DNA of 5,646 bases from an uncultured Mollicutes bacterium. Lineage in GTDB: Bacteria > Bacillota_I > Bacilli_A > RF39 > UBA660. The DNA lies in NCBI GenBank assembly GCA_900550145.1, contig URRF01000058.1:1-5646 (forward strand). The letters are read 5' to 3'. The notes below the pieces were generated by a model that was given only the letters and a program-made list of their open reading frames with translations, made no database searches and had not been told where the DNA came from. The position numbers and the translations under genes are program-made. Below are positions 1 to 5,646 of this stretch, in pieces. Numbering within the stretch: the stretch's first letter is position 1; each line of letters begins with the position of its first letter.

Positions 1-636
1 AGAAATGCTAAAATCCATATTTTCAGCAAAATAATTTGCTATTTTTTCTAAAGACTCCTGTTTCCAATGTGTATCTGTTTTATAATAATCTTCTAGTTCT
101 AACATATCAAATATTCGTATATATTTAGCAAATGATAAATTTCTGTTTAATAAATTTTCTAATTTATTGTAATCTAATTTTAAATTTTCATCATTTATAA
201 AATAATTTTTATCTGGAACTATCGTAAAATATACATTGTTTTGATCAGTTAAATATTGCTCGTATATTTGATTTATTTTTTTTGAGATATTTAAAACTGA
301 TTTCTCATTTAATGGATATGTTTGGCTTATTATGTAATCTCCATATTGATAAAGATTATTGTAATCACTTTTTCTAAGCAAATTAAATTCTGCATTTATT
401 TTAAGCTTTCTAAATTTTTCTCTTTGTACAAATTGGTCTGTGGTGTATTTATTAAATTTATTGAAGAAAGTACCATTAAAAACTGTTTTGGCAGAAATTT
501 GAGGAAATTGTTCCAATTTTCTTCTTTCAGCAATAGAAATTGTGTCATCTTTTTTTATTATATTTGCTATGAAAAAAATTACAATTATAAATACAAATGC
601 TATTGTAACTACAACATTTTTTAATTTATCGTTCAT
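1..636 (-). CDS. DHHW/AlgX-like SGNH-type acyltransferase or esterase, 3' end cut by window edge
   Basis: The frame reads from an ATG at 636-634 to the left window edge without a stop, giving 212 residues. An AAGGAGG ribosome binding site lies at 647-641. A hydrophobic segment at residues 8-27 with no lipobox looks like a membrane anchor, so the rest should face outside. Residues 37-74 (AERRKLEQFP, then F-x-G, then DQFVQREKFR) match the N-terminal block typical of DHHW/AlgJ/AlgX proteins. YYKTDTHW at 184-191 holds the D-x-H pair (D188, H190) that in AlgX and AlgJ forms the catalytic triad with a later serine. That serine lies about 95 residues downstream in AlgX/AlgJ, so here it would be outside the window. 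The known family role is transfer of acetyl groups to exported polysaccharide in partnership with an MBOAT protein, which here lies just 9 bp upstream. The actual substrate cannot be told. The usual DHHW tetrad reads D-T-H-W. Confidence 0.88.
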   Translation of the reverse strand, partial: MNDKLKNVVVTIAFVFIIVIFFIANIIKKDDTISIAERRKLEQFPQISAKTVFNGTFFNKFNKYTTDQFVQREKFRKLKINAEFNLLRKSDYNNLYQYGDYIISQTYPLNEKSVLNISKKINQIYEQYLTDQNNVYFTIVPDKNYFINDENLKLDYNKLENLLNRNLSFAKYIRIFDMLELEDYYKTDTHWKQESLEKIANYFAENMDFSIS

Positions 637-645
637 ATTGCCTCC

Positions 646-2043
646 TTAAAACCTAAAATATAGAAATGGATTATATGAATTATCTACCAAATATGCGGTA
701 ACTATAATCAATATTGAAGTCATTGCTATTGGCTCTAACAAATTTATTATTTTATTTGCATTAGTTTTTGTTTTTAGTTTTTCTATTATGTTTTTTAGTA
801 ATGGTGTGCTTCCAATTATCGCTATTACTAATACCACCAAATAACTTTTTAAATAATATACTGTACTTGCATTTATTAAGCTTTCTCCATTTGCTCCAAA
901 TAGGCCTATAATATTATTCCACGCCTCCCTTATACTATTTGCATTAAATATTATAAAACTTATCATTACTGTAAATAAAACATAAATCCTTTGTAAAATC
1001 GAAGGCGTTTTCTCTAAATGTTTTGTCAAAAATAATTTTTCTATTATAAGCATTATTCCAAACATTAATCCCCATATTACGAAAGTCCAATTTGCACCAT
1101 GCCAAATTCCTGTTAGAGCCCAAACTATAAAAATATTTCTTACTAAAATTATAGTTCCCTTCCTGTTTCCACCAAGTGGAATATATACATAATCTCTAAA
1201 CCACGAGCTTAAAGACATATGCCATCTTCTCCAAAATTCAGTTATACTTTTTGATATATATGGGTAATTAAAGTTTTCAGGGAAATTAAATCCAAATATT
1301 CTTCCAAGACCAATAGCCATATCACTATAAGCTGAAAAATCAAAATATAACTGTAGCATATAACTTATACCAAATATCCAATAAAATATTACGGTTGTTT
1401 CATTTAGAGCAAAAGCTTTAGTACATAGTTCTCCCAATGCATTTGCTATTAATACTTTTTTAGCAAGTCCAATAGAAAATCTTCTAATACCGTATGCAAA
1501 ATTATTAAAACTATGTACTCTATCATCTAATTCTTTTTCTACTGTCTGATATCTAACAATAGGTCCTGCGACTAACTGTGGAAATAAAGATACATAAGTG
1601 GCTAATTTTATAATGTTTTTTTGAACTTTGACTTTACCATTATATACATCAATAACATAACTTATAATTTGAAATGTATAAAATGATATTCCTATTGGTA
1701 ATGCAATATTTAATAATTTAATATTAGCATTAGATATATCATTAATTGTTTGTATAATAAAATCAGTATATTTAAATATTATTAATAAAAATACATGTAT
1801 AAATAAAGTTGTTATTAATATATTTTTACTTTGATTTTTATATTTATCAATTAAAATAGCTCCTATATAAGCAATAATAATTTCTGCAATCATTAAAAAA
1901 ACATATTTAGGTTCTCCGTAAAGATAAAATAATAAAGATGCAATTAATAAAATAATATTTTTATATTTTTTAGGTGTTATAAAATATATAATTATTAATG
2001 CTGGTAAAAAATAATATAAAAAACTAATACTAGTAAATAACAT
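646..2043 (-). CDS. MBOAT family membrane O-acyltransferase (AlgI/DltB-like)
   Basis: A complete 465-residue polytopic membrane protein, the usual length for bacterial AlgI-type MBOATs. The start ATG at 2043-2041 has an AAAGGAGG site at 2056-2049. Family hallmarks appear in order: FPQLVAGPIVRY (154-165), YFDFSAYSDMAIGLG (234-248), FWRRWHMSLSSWFRDYVYIP (270-289, H275), GIWHGANWTFVIWG (312-325, with the essential MBOAT histidine as H315) and the typical C-terminal end NPFLYFRF (458-465). Established role of the family: moving an acyl group, usually acetyl, across the cytoplasmic membrane and handing it to an extracytoplasmic acceptor or partner enzyme. The next gene is a DHHW/AlgX-like protein starting 9 bp on, and its ribosome binding site overlaps this gene's TAA stop. 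This points to a two-part O-acetylation machine for a surface or secreted glycan. No dltA/C genes are near and the DHHW partner argues against D-alanylation. One oddity: residues 366-369 read FNAN where many relatives have FFRA. Confidence 0.95.
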   Translation of the reverse strand: MLFTSISFLYYFLPALIIIYFITPKKYKNIILLIASLLFYLYGEPKYVFLMIAEIIIAYIGAILIDKYKNQSKNILITTLFIHVFLLIIFKYTDFIIQTINDISNANIKLLNIALPIGISFYTFQIISYVIDVYNGKVKVQKNIIKLATYVSLFPQLVAGPIVRYQTVEKELDDRVHSFNNFAYGIRRFSIGLAKKVLIANALGELCTKAFALNETTVIFYWIFGISYMLQLYFDFSAYSDMAIGLGRIFGFNFPENFNYPYISKSITEFWRRWHMSLSSWFRDYVYIPLGGNRKGTIILVRNIFIVWALTGIWHGANWTFVIWGLMFGIMLIIEKLFLTKHLEKTPSILQRIYVLFTVMISFIIFNANSIREAWNNIIGLFGANGESLINASTVYYLKSYLVVLVIAIIGSTPLLKNIIEKLKTKTNANKIINLLEPIAMTSILIIVTAYLVDNSYNPFLYFRF

Positions 2044-2048
2044 TTTAT

Positions 2049-2063
2049 CCTCCTTTAAAAAGG
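2049..2063 (-). promoter_or_regulatory. MBOAT ribosome binding site, possibly masked by a short hairpin
   Basis: On the minus strand, AAAGGAGG (2056-2049) lies 5 nt before the MBOAT ATG. It is immediately preceded by CCTTTTT (2063-2057), so CCTTT (2063-2059) can pair with AAAGG (2056-2052) around a 2-nt loop. This would partly cover the Shine-Dalgarno sequence. The stem is only 5 bp with a tight loop, so the ribosome binding site itself is solid but masking is speculative. Confidence 0.6.
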
Positions 2064-2078
2064 CACCTTAAAAGGTGC
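2057..2078 (-). terminator. Intrinsic terminator or attenuator between DUF4358 and MBOAT genes
   Basis: Reading leftward, GCACCTT (2078-2072) and AAGGTGC (2069-2063) form a perfect 7-bp inverted repeat, or 6 bp with a 4-nt loop. It is followed by C and five T residues (2061-2057). It starts 4 nt after the DUF4358 stop codon and its T-run touches the MBOAT ribosome binding site. The two genes are only 39 bp apart and I find no convincing promoter for MBOAT between them, so partial read-through is the likely way MBOAT and DHHW are expressed. Confidence 0.75.
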
Positions 2079-2082
2079 TTCA

Positions 2083-2661
2083 TTATTCTTCTGCTGGCAT
2101 TTCTGGCGGAAGTTCTATATTTTCTTCGTTATTTGATTTTTCTAATTCTTTTCCAATATTATTATTTACATATTTCTTAAAATCATTATATACTGCTTTA
2201 GCAATATCTTTATCAGCCATTACAGAAAATATTACATTACCACTGTTAGTGATATATAGTTGTTCTGCAGAAACACAAATCCAACGACTCATATCAATAT
2301 TATCTAACATCTCTTGTTTAATTTTTTCTACATCAGCATTATCTTTAACTTTAACAATAGCCACTTGATAAGCTTGTGCGGTCATCACTGGTACTGATAC
2401 AGTAATTGATTCAATTCCATCATTTGTTTTTAAACCAGTATAGCTAGTAACTTCATCAATATTCTTTATATCTACTTTCATAGTTTCAAGTTCAGGTAAA
2501 ACATTTTTATTGTTTTTATTTATTGTATTAATAATGTCATTAATATCTTTTGGTGTATTAAAACCACCTTTATTGCCACTACCTGATACTAGTATGAATA
2601 TTACAAATGAGATAACTGCTAATAATATCAAACCTAATATAAAAATATTTTGTTTTTTCAT
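2083..2661 (-). CDS. DUF4358 domain protein, membrane anchored, function unknown
   Basis: A complete 192-residue protein. The ATG at 2661-2659 is preceded by a strong GGGAGGAG site (2675-2668). Residues 1-4 are MKKQ, followed by a hydrophobic segment at 5-26, giving an N-in, C-out single-pass protein or one with a signal sequence. The domain at about 34-168 carries features I associate with DUF4358: VPVMTAQAYQVAIVKVKD (90-107) and a stretch with RWICV (126-130) and ITNSGNVIFSVM (137-148). The tail (172-192) is acidic, with proline in ELPPEMPAEE. Many DUF4358 proteins are lipoproteins, but here the expected lipobox reads VSGS (25-28) with serine in place of cysteine. It is the first gene of the unit with MBOAT and DHHW downstream, behind its own promoter. 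An accessory role in glycan acylation is inferred from this context only; no activity is known for the domain. Confidence 0.85.
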   Translation of the reverse strand: MKKQNIFILGLILLAVISFVIFILVSGSGNKGGFNTPKDINDIINTINKNNKNVLPELETMKVDIKNIDEVTSYTGLKTNDGIESITVSVPVMTAQAYQVAIVKVKDNADVEKIKQEMLDNIDMSRWICVSAEQLYITNSGNVIFSVMADKDIAKAVYNDFKKYVNNNIGKELEKSNNEENIELPPEMPAEE

Positions 2662-2684
2662 TTCTATCTCCTCCCAATATTTAA

Positions 2685-2693
2685 ATTATATCA
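2685..2693 (-). promoter_or_regulatory. Extended -10 promoter for the DUF4358-MBOAT-DHHW unit
   Basis: The minus strand reads TGATATAAT at 2693-2685: a perfect TATAAT (2690-2685) with the TGn extension. The -35 region at 17-nt spacing reads TACCAA, a poor match to TTGACA, as expected when an extended -10 compensates. The predicted transcription start is near 2678, giving a very short leader of about 17 nt that begins just before the GGGAGGAG ribosome binding site. Confidence 0.7.
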
Positions 2694-2733
2694 TACTTTT
2701 ACTGAATTTGGTAGAAAAATTATTGTATTTTAC

Positions 2734-2747
2734 AAAAATTAATTTTT
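2734..2747. repeat. 14-bp perfect AT palindrome upstream of the promoter
   Basis: AAAAATTAATTTTT is its own reverse complement. It lies 44 bp upstream of the -10 hexamer, between the Vex operon terminator and the promoter. It could be a regulator site, an A-tract UP-like element, or chance in very AT-rich DNA. Nothing else in the sequence decides between these. Confidence 0.35.
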
Positions 2748-2755
2748 AACCATTT

Positions 2756-2783
2756 AAAAAGTAAACCATTTCTGATTTACTTT
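2756..2783 (-). terminator. Intrinsic terminator of the vex ABC transporter operon
   Basis: On the minus strand AAAGTAAATC (2783-2774) pairs with GGTTTACTTT (2767-2758) around a 6-nt loop. The 10-bp stem has one T-G wobble and ends in a run of five T residues (2760-2756). The wobble pair becomes a mismatch (C-A) in plus-strand RNA, so the hairpin fits leftward transcription. It lies 22 bp after the stop codon of the last permease. The stem is AT-rich, so termination may be leaky. Confidence 0.7.
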
Positions 2784-2805
2784 GATAAATTCTAAATATT
2801 TATTA

Positions 2806-4182
2806 CTATTTTGTATCAATTAATAATTCTTTTGGACTTTTCTTTAAATTGCTTGATGAAGATATTAGTAAAGATATTATAAGAACTAAAGACATAAATA
2901 AAACCACATATATCATTAATTTTGGGGATATATTAATTTCTAAACTTGTTAGTGTTTTATTAAATCCATCTACTTCAGCTCCACCTCCAAGTTGGCTAGA
3001 TGCTCCTTGTTTAGCAATTTGTTTTGCTATAGTACCAGTGACTTTACTTAATATGTTATTTCCAATCATACTTGCTGTATAAACAGCTAGAAAGTATGAT
3101 CCTATAAATGCTGGAATTGATACAAATACAAGTTCAATAACAAATTGTCCGAATATTTTAGCTTTTGAAATTCCTAGCGAAAGTAAAATTGCAATTTCTT
3201 TTTTTCTAGCATTCATCCATAAAAACAATAGTAATGAAACTGTAACACCTGCAAATAATAATGATCCTGCAAATAATTTGTTAGCTATTTTATATATACC
3301 TGATATAGACTGTTGTAGTGCTGGGTAATTATTTGAACTTTTAATCAAATTATATTGTTGCCAATCTATATCGAGTTTTTCAATATTTTTAATAACTTTA
3401 TCTAAATTTTTATCTCCTTTTACAAAAAATGTTGCATCTTGATATACTGCAGTATCCTCTGTATTTCCATATACTTTTGCAGCCGTATCTAAATCGGTTA
3501 TTAAAGTATTTTCGTAAAGTTCTTGGGCTACAGTAACGCCCCCTGCATTATGGCCATCAAAAAGACCTTTTATCTCGACTTCTACTTTTTCATTTGCTCC
3601 TTTTTCATTATCGGCATCAAATAAATTAGATTTTATTTTTATTTTATCTCCAATTTTTAAATTATTTTTTTCTGCTAAGTCTTTATGCATTAAAATCTTG
3701 TTTTTATCATTTTCATTTAAGTGTTCACCACTAGATAATTTGTAAGCTCCTGAGATAAACTTATTTTCTTTTGATGAATCATTAACTCCTGTTAACATAA
3801 CAGCTCTTTTAAAATTTTTTGCTCTTTCTGGTGATTGATTTGAAAGTGTTTTTTGAGTTTCTATTATATCATTATCTACTAAATCAGCAACACTATTAAT
3901 TCTTTTTACATATGAATCAATATCTTTAGATTCAGCAATTTTTTTAATATCTTGTCCTTTTATATTGCCACCACCTCTTGGTGTTCCAAAATTAACTCTT
4001 CGGTTTATTTCCATAGAAAAACTATTTGTTATATTTCCAAAAGTTTCTTTTGAAGCTCTGTTCGTAGCATCTTTGATCGATAAACTAATAAGACAAAGTG
4101 TTGACATAGCTGTTATAACTAACAATATAATTATTGATTTTAGACTCTTTCTAGTTACATATGCAAATGCATTTTTAATCAT
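2806..4182 (-). CDS. vex3: ABC transporter permease, Vex3-like (FtsX/MacB type)
   Basis: A complete 458-residue permease. Membrane segments are at about 17-36, 303-323, 345-370 and 421-442, with a large extracytoplasmic domain at about 40-300. This is the FtsX/MacB four-helix layout. The coupling segment KEIAILLSLGISKAKIFGQF (328-347) follows the second helix, as in FtsX-type permeases. The stretches NITNSFSMEINRRV (50-63), GTPRGGGNIKG (66-76), TGVNDSSKENKF (131-142), IKGLFDGHN (204-212) and GGGAEVDGF (399-407) agree with pneumococcal Vex3 as I remember it; this was not aligned. A glycine-rich linker at about 379-417 lies between helices 3 and 4. The ATG at 4182 overlaps the ATPase stop by 1 bp (TAATG), and AGGAGGTC lies at 4195-4188, so translation is probably coupled. 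In S. pneumoniae Vex123 has been linked to the vncRS/pep27 locus; the substrate here is unknown. Confidence 0.9.
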   Translation of the reverse strand: MIKNAFAYVTRKSLKSIIILLVITAMSTLCLISLSIKDATNRASKETFGNITNSFSMEINRRVNFGTPRGGGNIKGQDIKKIAESKDIDSYVKRINSVADLVDNDIIETQKTLSNQSPERAKNFKRAVMLTGVNDSSKENKFISGAYKLSSGEHLNENDKNKILMHKDLAEKNNLKIGDKIKIKSNLFDADNEKGANEKVEVEIKGLFDGHNAGGVTVAQELYENTLITDLDTAAKVYGNTEDTAVYQDATFFVKGDKNLDKVIKNIEKLDIDWQQYNLIKSSNNYPALQQSISGIYKIANKLFAGSLLFAGVTVSLLLFLWMNARKKEIAILLSLGISKAKIFGQFVIELVFVSIPAFIGSYFLAVYTASMIGNNILSKVTGTIAKQIAKQGASSQLGGGAEVDGFNKTLTSLEINISPKLMIYVVLFMSLVLIISLLISSSSNLKKSPKELLIDTK

Positions 4183-4838
4183 TATTTGACCTCCTGAGTA
4201 ATTTTGTTTATTTTTTTAAGCTTTCTATCTCTTAATTCTAAAATAATGTCTGCAGAATTTGCAACTTCTTTACTATGCGTTACCACGATTACACACTTAT
4301 TTCTTTCTTTTGCTAACTTTTTAAGTATTTCAATTATTTCACCAGCAGTATCAACATCTAAGTTTCCAGTAGGTTCATCTGCTAAAATTATTGGGGCTTC
4401 TGAAACTAATGCTCTTGCAATCGCCACTCTTTGTTGTTGTCCTCCTGATAACTTCATTACATTTCTATTTATTTGACTTTTATCAAGCCCTAATTCAAAT
4501 AAGATTGTTTCGGATGCATTTTTATTTACTAATCTAACATTTTCTAAAGGCGTTAAATAATCAATTAAATTATAGTTTTGAAAAACTAACGATATGTTAT
4601 TTTTTCTATGATTACTATAGCCATCTTTCTCTATATCATTTCCTTTAAATAAGATTTGACCTTTCCCAGGTTTATCTAAACCTGCTAATAGAGAAAGTAA
4701 TGTTGACTTTCCTGCCCCTGATTTTCCTATTATTGCATAAAATTTTCCAATTTCAAATTTTTGATTTACTTTAGATAATACTAACTCACTTGAATTTGAA
4801 TAATTATATGTTACATTTTTTATTTCTAATATATCCAT
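4182..4838 (-). CDS. vex2: ABC transporter ATP-binding protein, Vex2-like
   Basis: A complete 218-residue ATPase of the LolD/MacB type, which powers the two flanking permeases from the cytoplasmic face. All motifs are intact: Walker A GKSGAGKST (38-46, K44), Q-loop Q87 in VFQNYNL, signature LSGGQQQR (130-137), Walker B IILADEP (150-156, catalytic E155), D-loop TGNLD (157-161) and switch histidine H188 in VVTHS. The length is usual for single-domain ATPases of this group. The start ATG at 4838-4836 has AGGAGA at 4849-4844, which overlaps the TAG stop of the preceding permease; the gap between the genes is 9 bp. Position between two FtsX-type permeases is the Vex1-Vex2-Vex3 order. ATPase identity is certain. 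The Vex2 label rests mainly on the neighbours. Confidence 0.95.
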   Translation of the reverse strand: MDILEIKNVTYNYSNSSELVLSKVNQKFEIGKFYAIIGKSGAGKSTLLSLLAGLDKPGKGQILFKGNDIEKDGYSNHRKNNISLVFQNYNLIDYLTPLENVRLVNKNASETILFELGLDKSQINRNVMKLSGGQQQRVAIARALVSEAPIILADEPTGNLDVDTAGEIIEILKKLAKERNKCVIVVTHSKEVANSADIILELRDRKLKKINKITQEVK

Positions 4839-4847
4839 TGCAATCTC

Positions 4848-5646
4848 CTAACTTATCTTTGATAATATTTCTTTTGGTTTTTTTACTAATATCATTGCAC
4901 TTGCAATAATAACTGATAAAACAATAATTACTATTAATATTCCATAACTTTGTAAAAATATTGTAATATTTGATATTAAATTATCGTTTTTTAGTAGATT
5001 ATTAATATTTATTGTCGAATTATCAGAATTGATAAATCCACCTATTATTTGATTTAATATCACATTTCCTAAAAATAAAGATGCTACTATAGATGGTAGT
5101 GATATAAATATCAACTCAAATATAAATTGAGCTATAATTTTTGCTTTACTTATTCCTATTGATAATAATATTCCTATTTCATAAATTCTTTCCCTTAGCC
5201 ATAAAATTAATATTAATGATAAAACTATTATTCCTCCTGTCATAATTGAATATGTCATAATCTTTATTATATGTTTTATCCCTTCTACAGATTCTAAAGT
5301 TTCTTCATATACATCATCATTTTTTTCAATATTGAATTTTGACCAATCAATTTTTATTTCTTTAATTTTATTTAATACTATATTTGTATCCTTTGAACTA
5401 TCTGAAAATATTTCAAGTTTATTTACAACTTTATTGTTTTCTGCGTTGTTTAATGCTGTTTGGCTTGATTCATAATCGATAAATACCATATTTTCGCTAA
5501 AGTCTGATGTCATTCCTGTGTATTTTTCTTGTTTTTTTCCAGAAAAAATCCCAATAATCTCAAATTCATATTCTGTTTTTATTTCATTATTGTTTAAATC
5601 AAATAGTTCAAGACGAATTTTATCATTTAATCCTAAATTATTTTTT
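4848..5646 (-). CDS. vex1: ABC transporter permease, Vex1-like, N-terminus cut by window edge
   Basis: The frame is open from the right edge to a TAG at 4850-4848, giving 265 visible residues. The first visible ATG (5513-5511) is not the true start: the 44 codons before it read through and encode permease sequence (NNLGLNDKIRLELFDL, then EYEFEIIGIF) that matches NNLKIGDKIKIK and VEVEIKGLF in the downstream permease. Visible membrane segments are at about 130-150, 171-196 and 231-254 of the fragment. The coupling segment YEIGILLSIGISKAKIIAQF (155-174) and FELIFISLPS (176-185) closely parallel the second permease, so the two are paralogues and probably form a heterodimer with the ATPase. The extracellular part just before the second helix (IDWSKFN, 99-105) matches IDWQQYN of the paralogue. 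The region between helices 3 and 4 is shorter, rich in Asn and lacks the glycine-rich linker. The operon promoter lies outside the window. Confidence 0.88.
   Translation of the reverse strand, partial: KNNLGLNDKIRLELFDLNNNEIKTEYEFEIIGIFSGKKQEKYTGMTSDFSENMVFIDYESSQTALNNAENNKVVNKLEIFSDSSKDTNIVLNKIKEIKIDWSKFNIEKNDDVYEETLESVEGIKHIIKIMTYSIMTGGIIVLSLILILWLRERIYEIGILLSIGISKAKIIAQFIFELIFISLPSIVASLFLGNVILNQIIGGFINSDNSTININNLLKNDNLISNITIFLQSYGILIVIIVLSVIIASAMILVKKPKEILSKIS

Noticed and set aside
322..624. Plus-strand 100-residue open frame
   Set aside because: It lies fully opposite the DHHW gene, has no ribosome binding site and shows only low-complexity Tyr, Asn and Phe-rich sequence.
2086..2160. 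Promoter for MBOAT inside the end of the DUF4358 gene
   Set aside because: A TTGGAA is present but the hexamer 17 nt downstream (AATAAC) is a poor -10, and nothing better was found.
2075..2368. Plus-strand 97-residue open frame
   Set aside because: It is antisense to the DUF4358 gene and its serine and leucine-rich sequence is a shadow of that frame.
2510..2749. Plus-strand 79-residue hydrophobic frame running into the intergenic region
   Set aside because: Most of it mirrors the DUF4358 N-terminus, there is no ribosome binding site, and the end crosses the leftward promoter.
2750..2771. Direct repeat ACCATTT (2750 and 2765) as an iteron or operator
   Set aside because: Only two short copies, the second overlapping the terminator stem and loop; likely chance.
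2662..2805. Pep27-like small peptide gene after vex3
   Set aside because: Only frames of about 4-7 codons start with ATG on the minus strand here, none with a ribosome binding site.
2849..4476. Plus-strand frames at 2849-3082, 3965-4189 and 4204-4476
   Set aside because: All lie opposite well-supported ABC transporter genes and resemble no known protein.
5511..5513. ATG at 5513 as the start of the first permease
   Set aside because: The frame stays open for 44 more codons to the edge and those codons match the paralogous permease; no ribosome binding site precedes this ATG.

Overview
The window is very AT-rich (my counts on sample lines run from about 13 to 40% G+C, mostly 20 to 30%). It uses the standard bacterial code and has strong AGGAGG-type ribosome binding sites. 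It carries DUF4358, MBOAT, DHHW and Vex-type protein families. Together these suggest a low-GC member of the Bacillota, most likely a Clostridia-like anaerobe; I cannot name the genus. All six genes lie on the minus strand, so transcription runs from right to left. The two outermost genes are cut by the window edges.

Right half (2806 to 5646): a three-gene ABC transporter operon in the order permease, ATPase, permease. The first permease lacks its N-terminus because of the window edge. The ATPase is complete, with all nucleotide-binding motifs. The second permease is complete. Gene order, lengths and the sequence of the last permease match the Vex1-Vex2-Vex3 transporter known from Streptococcus pneumoniae. 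The genes are 9 bp apart or overlap by 1 bp. A hairpin terminator follows the last gene. No vncRS or pep27 genes follow it, unlike in pneumococcus.

Centre (2662 to 2805): a 144-bp intergenic region with the Vex operon terminator, a 14-bp AT palindrome and a clear extended -10 promoter that reads leftward into the next unit.

Left half (1 to 2661): a second unit, transcribed as a DUF4358 protein, then an MBOAT O-acyltransferase, then a DHHW/AlgX-like SGNH-type protein (truncated at the left edge). MBOAT plus DHHW/AlgJ/AlgX proteins are the known core of machines that move acyl groups, usually acetyl, across the membrane onto secreted or cell-surface polysaccharides. The DUF4358 protein is a single-pass, outward-facing protein of unknown function and may be an accessory of that machine. 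A well-formed terminator hairpin sits between DUF4358 and MBOAT and abuts the MBOAT ribosome binding site, so it may act as an attenuator that sets the ratio of the first gene to the other two.

No RNA genes, mobile elements, CRISPR arrays or long repeats were seen. There is no gene-free stretch longer than 300 bases.
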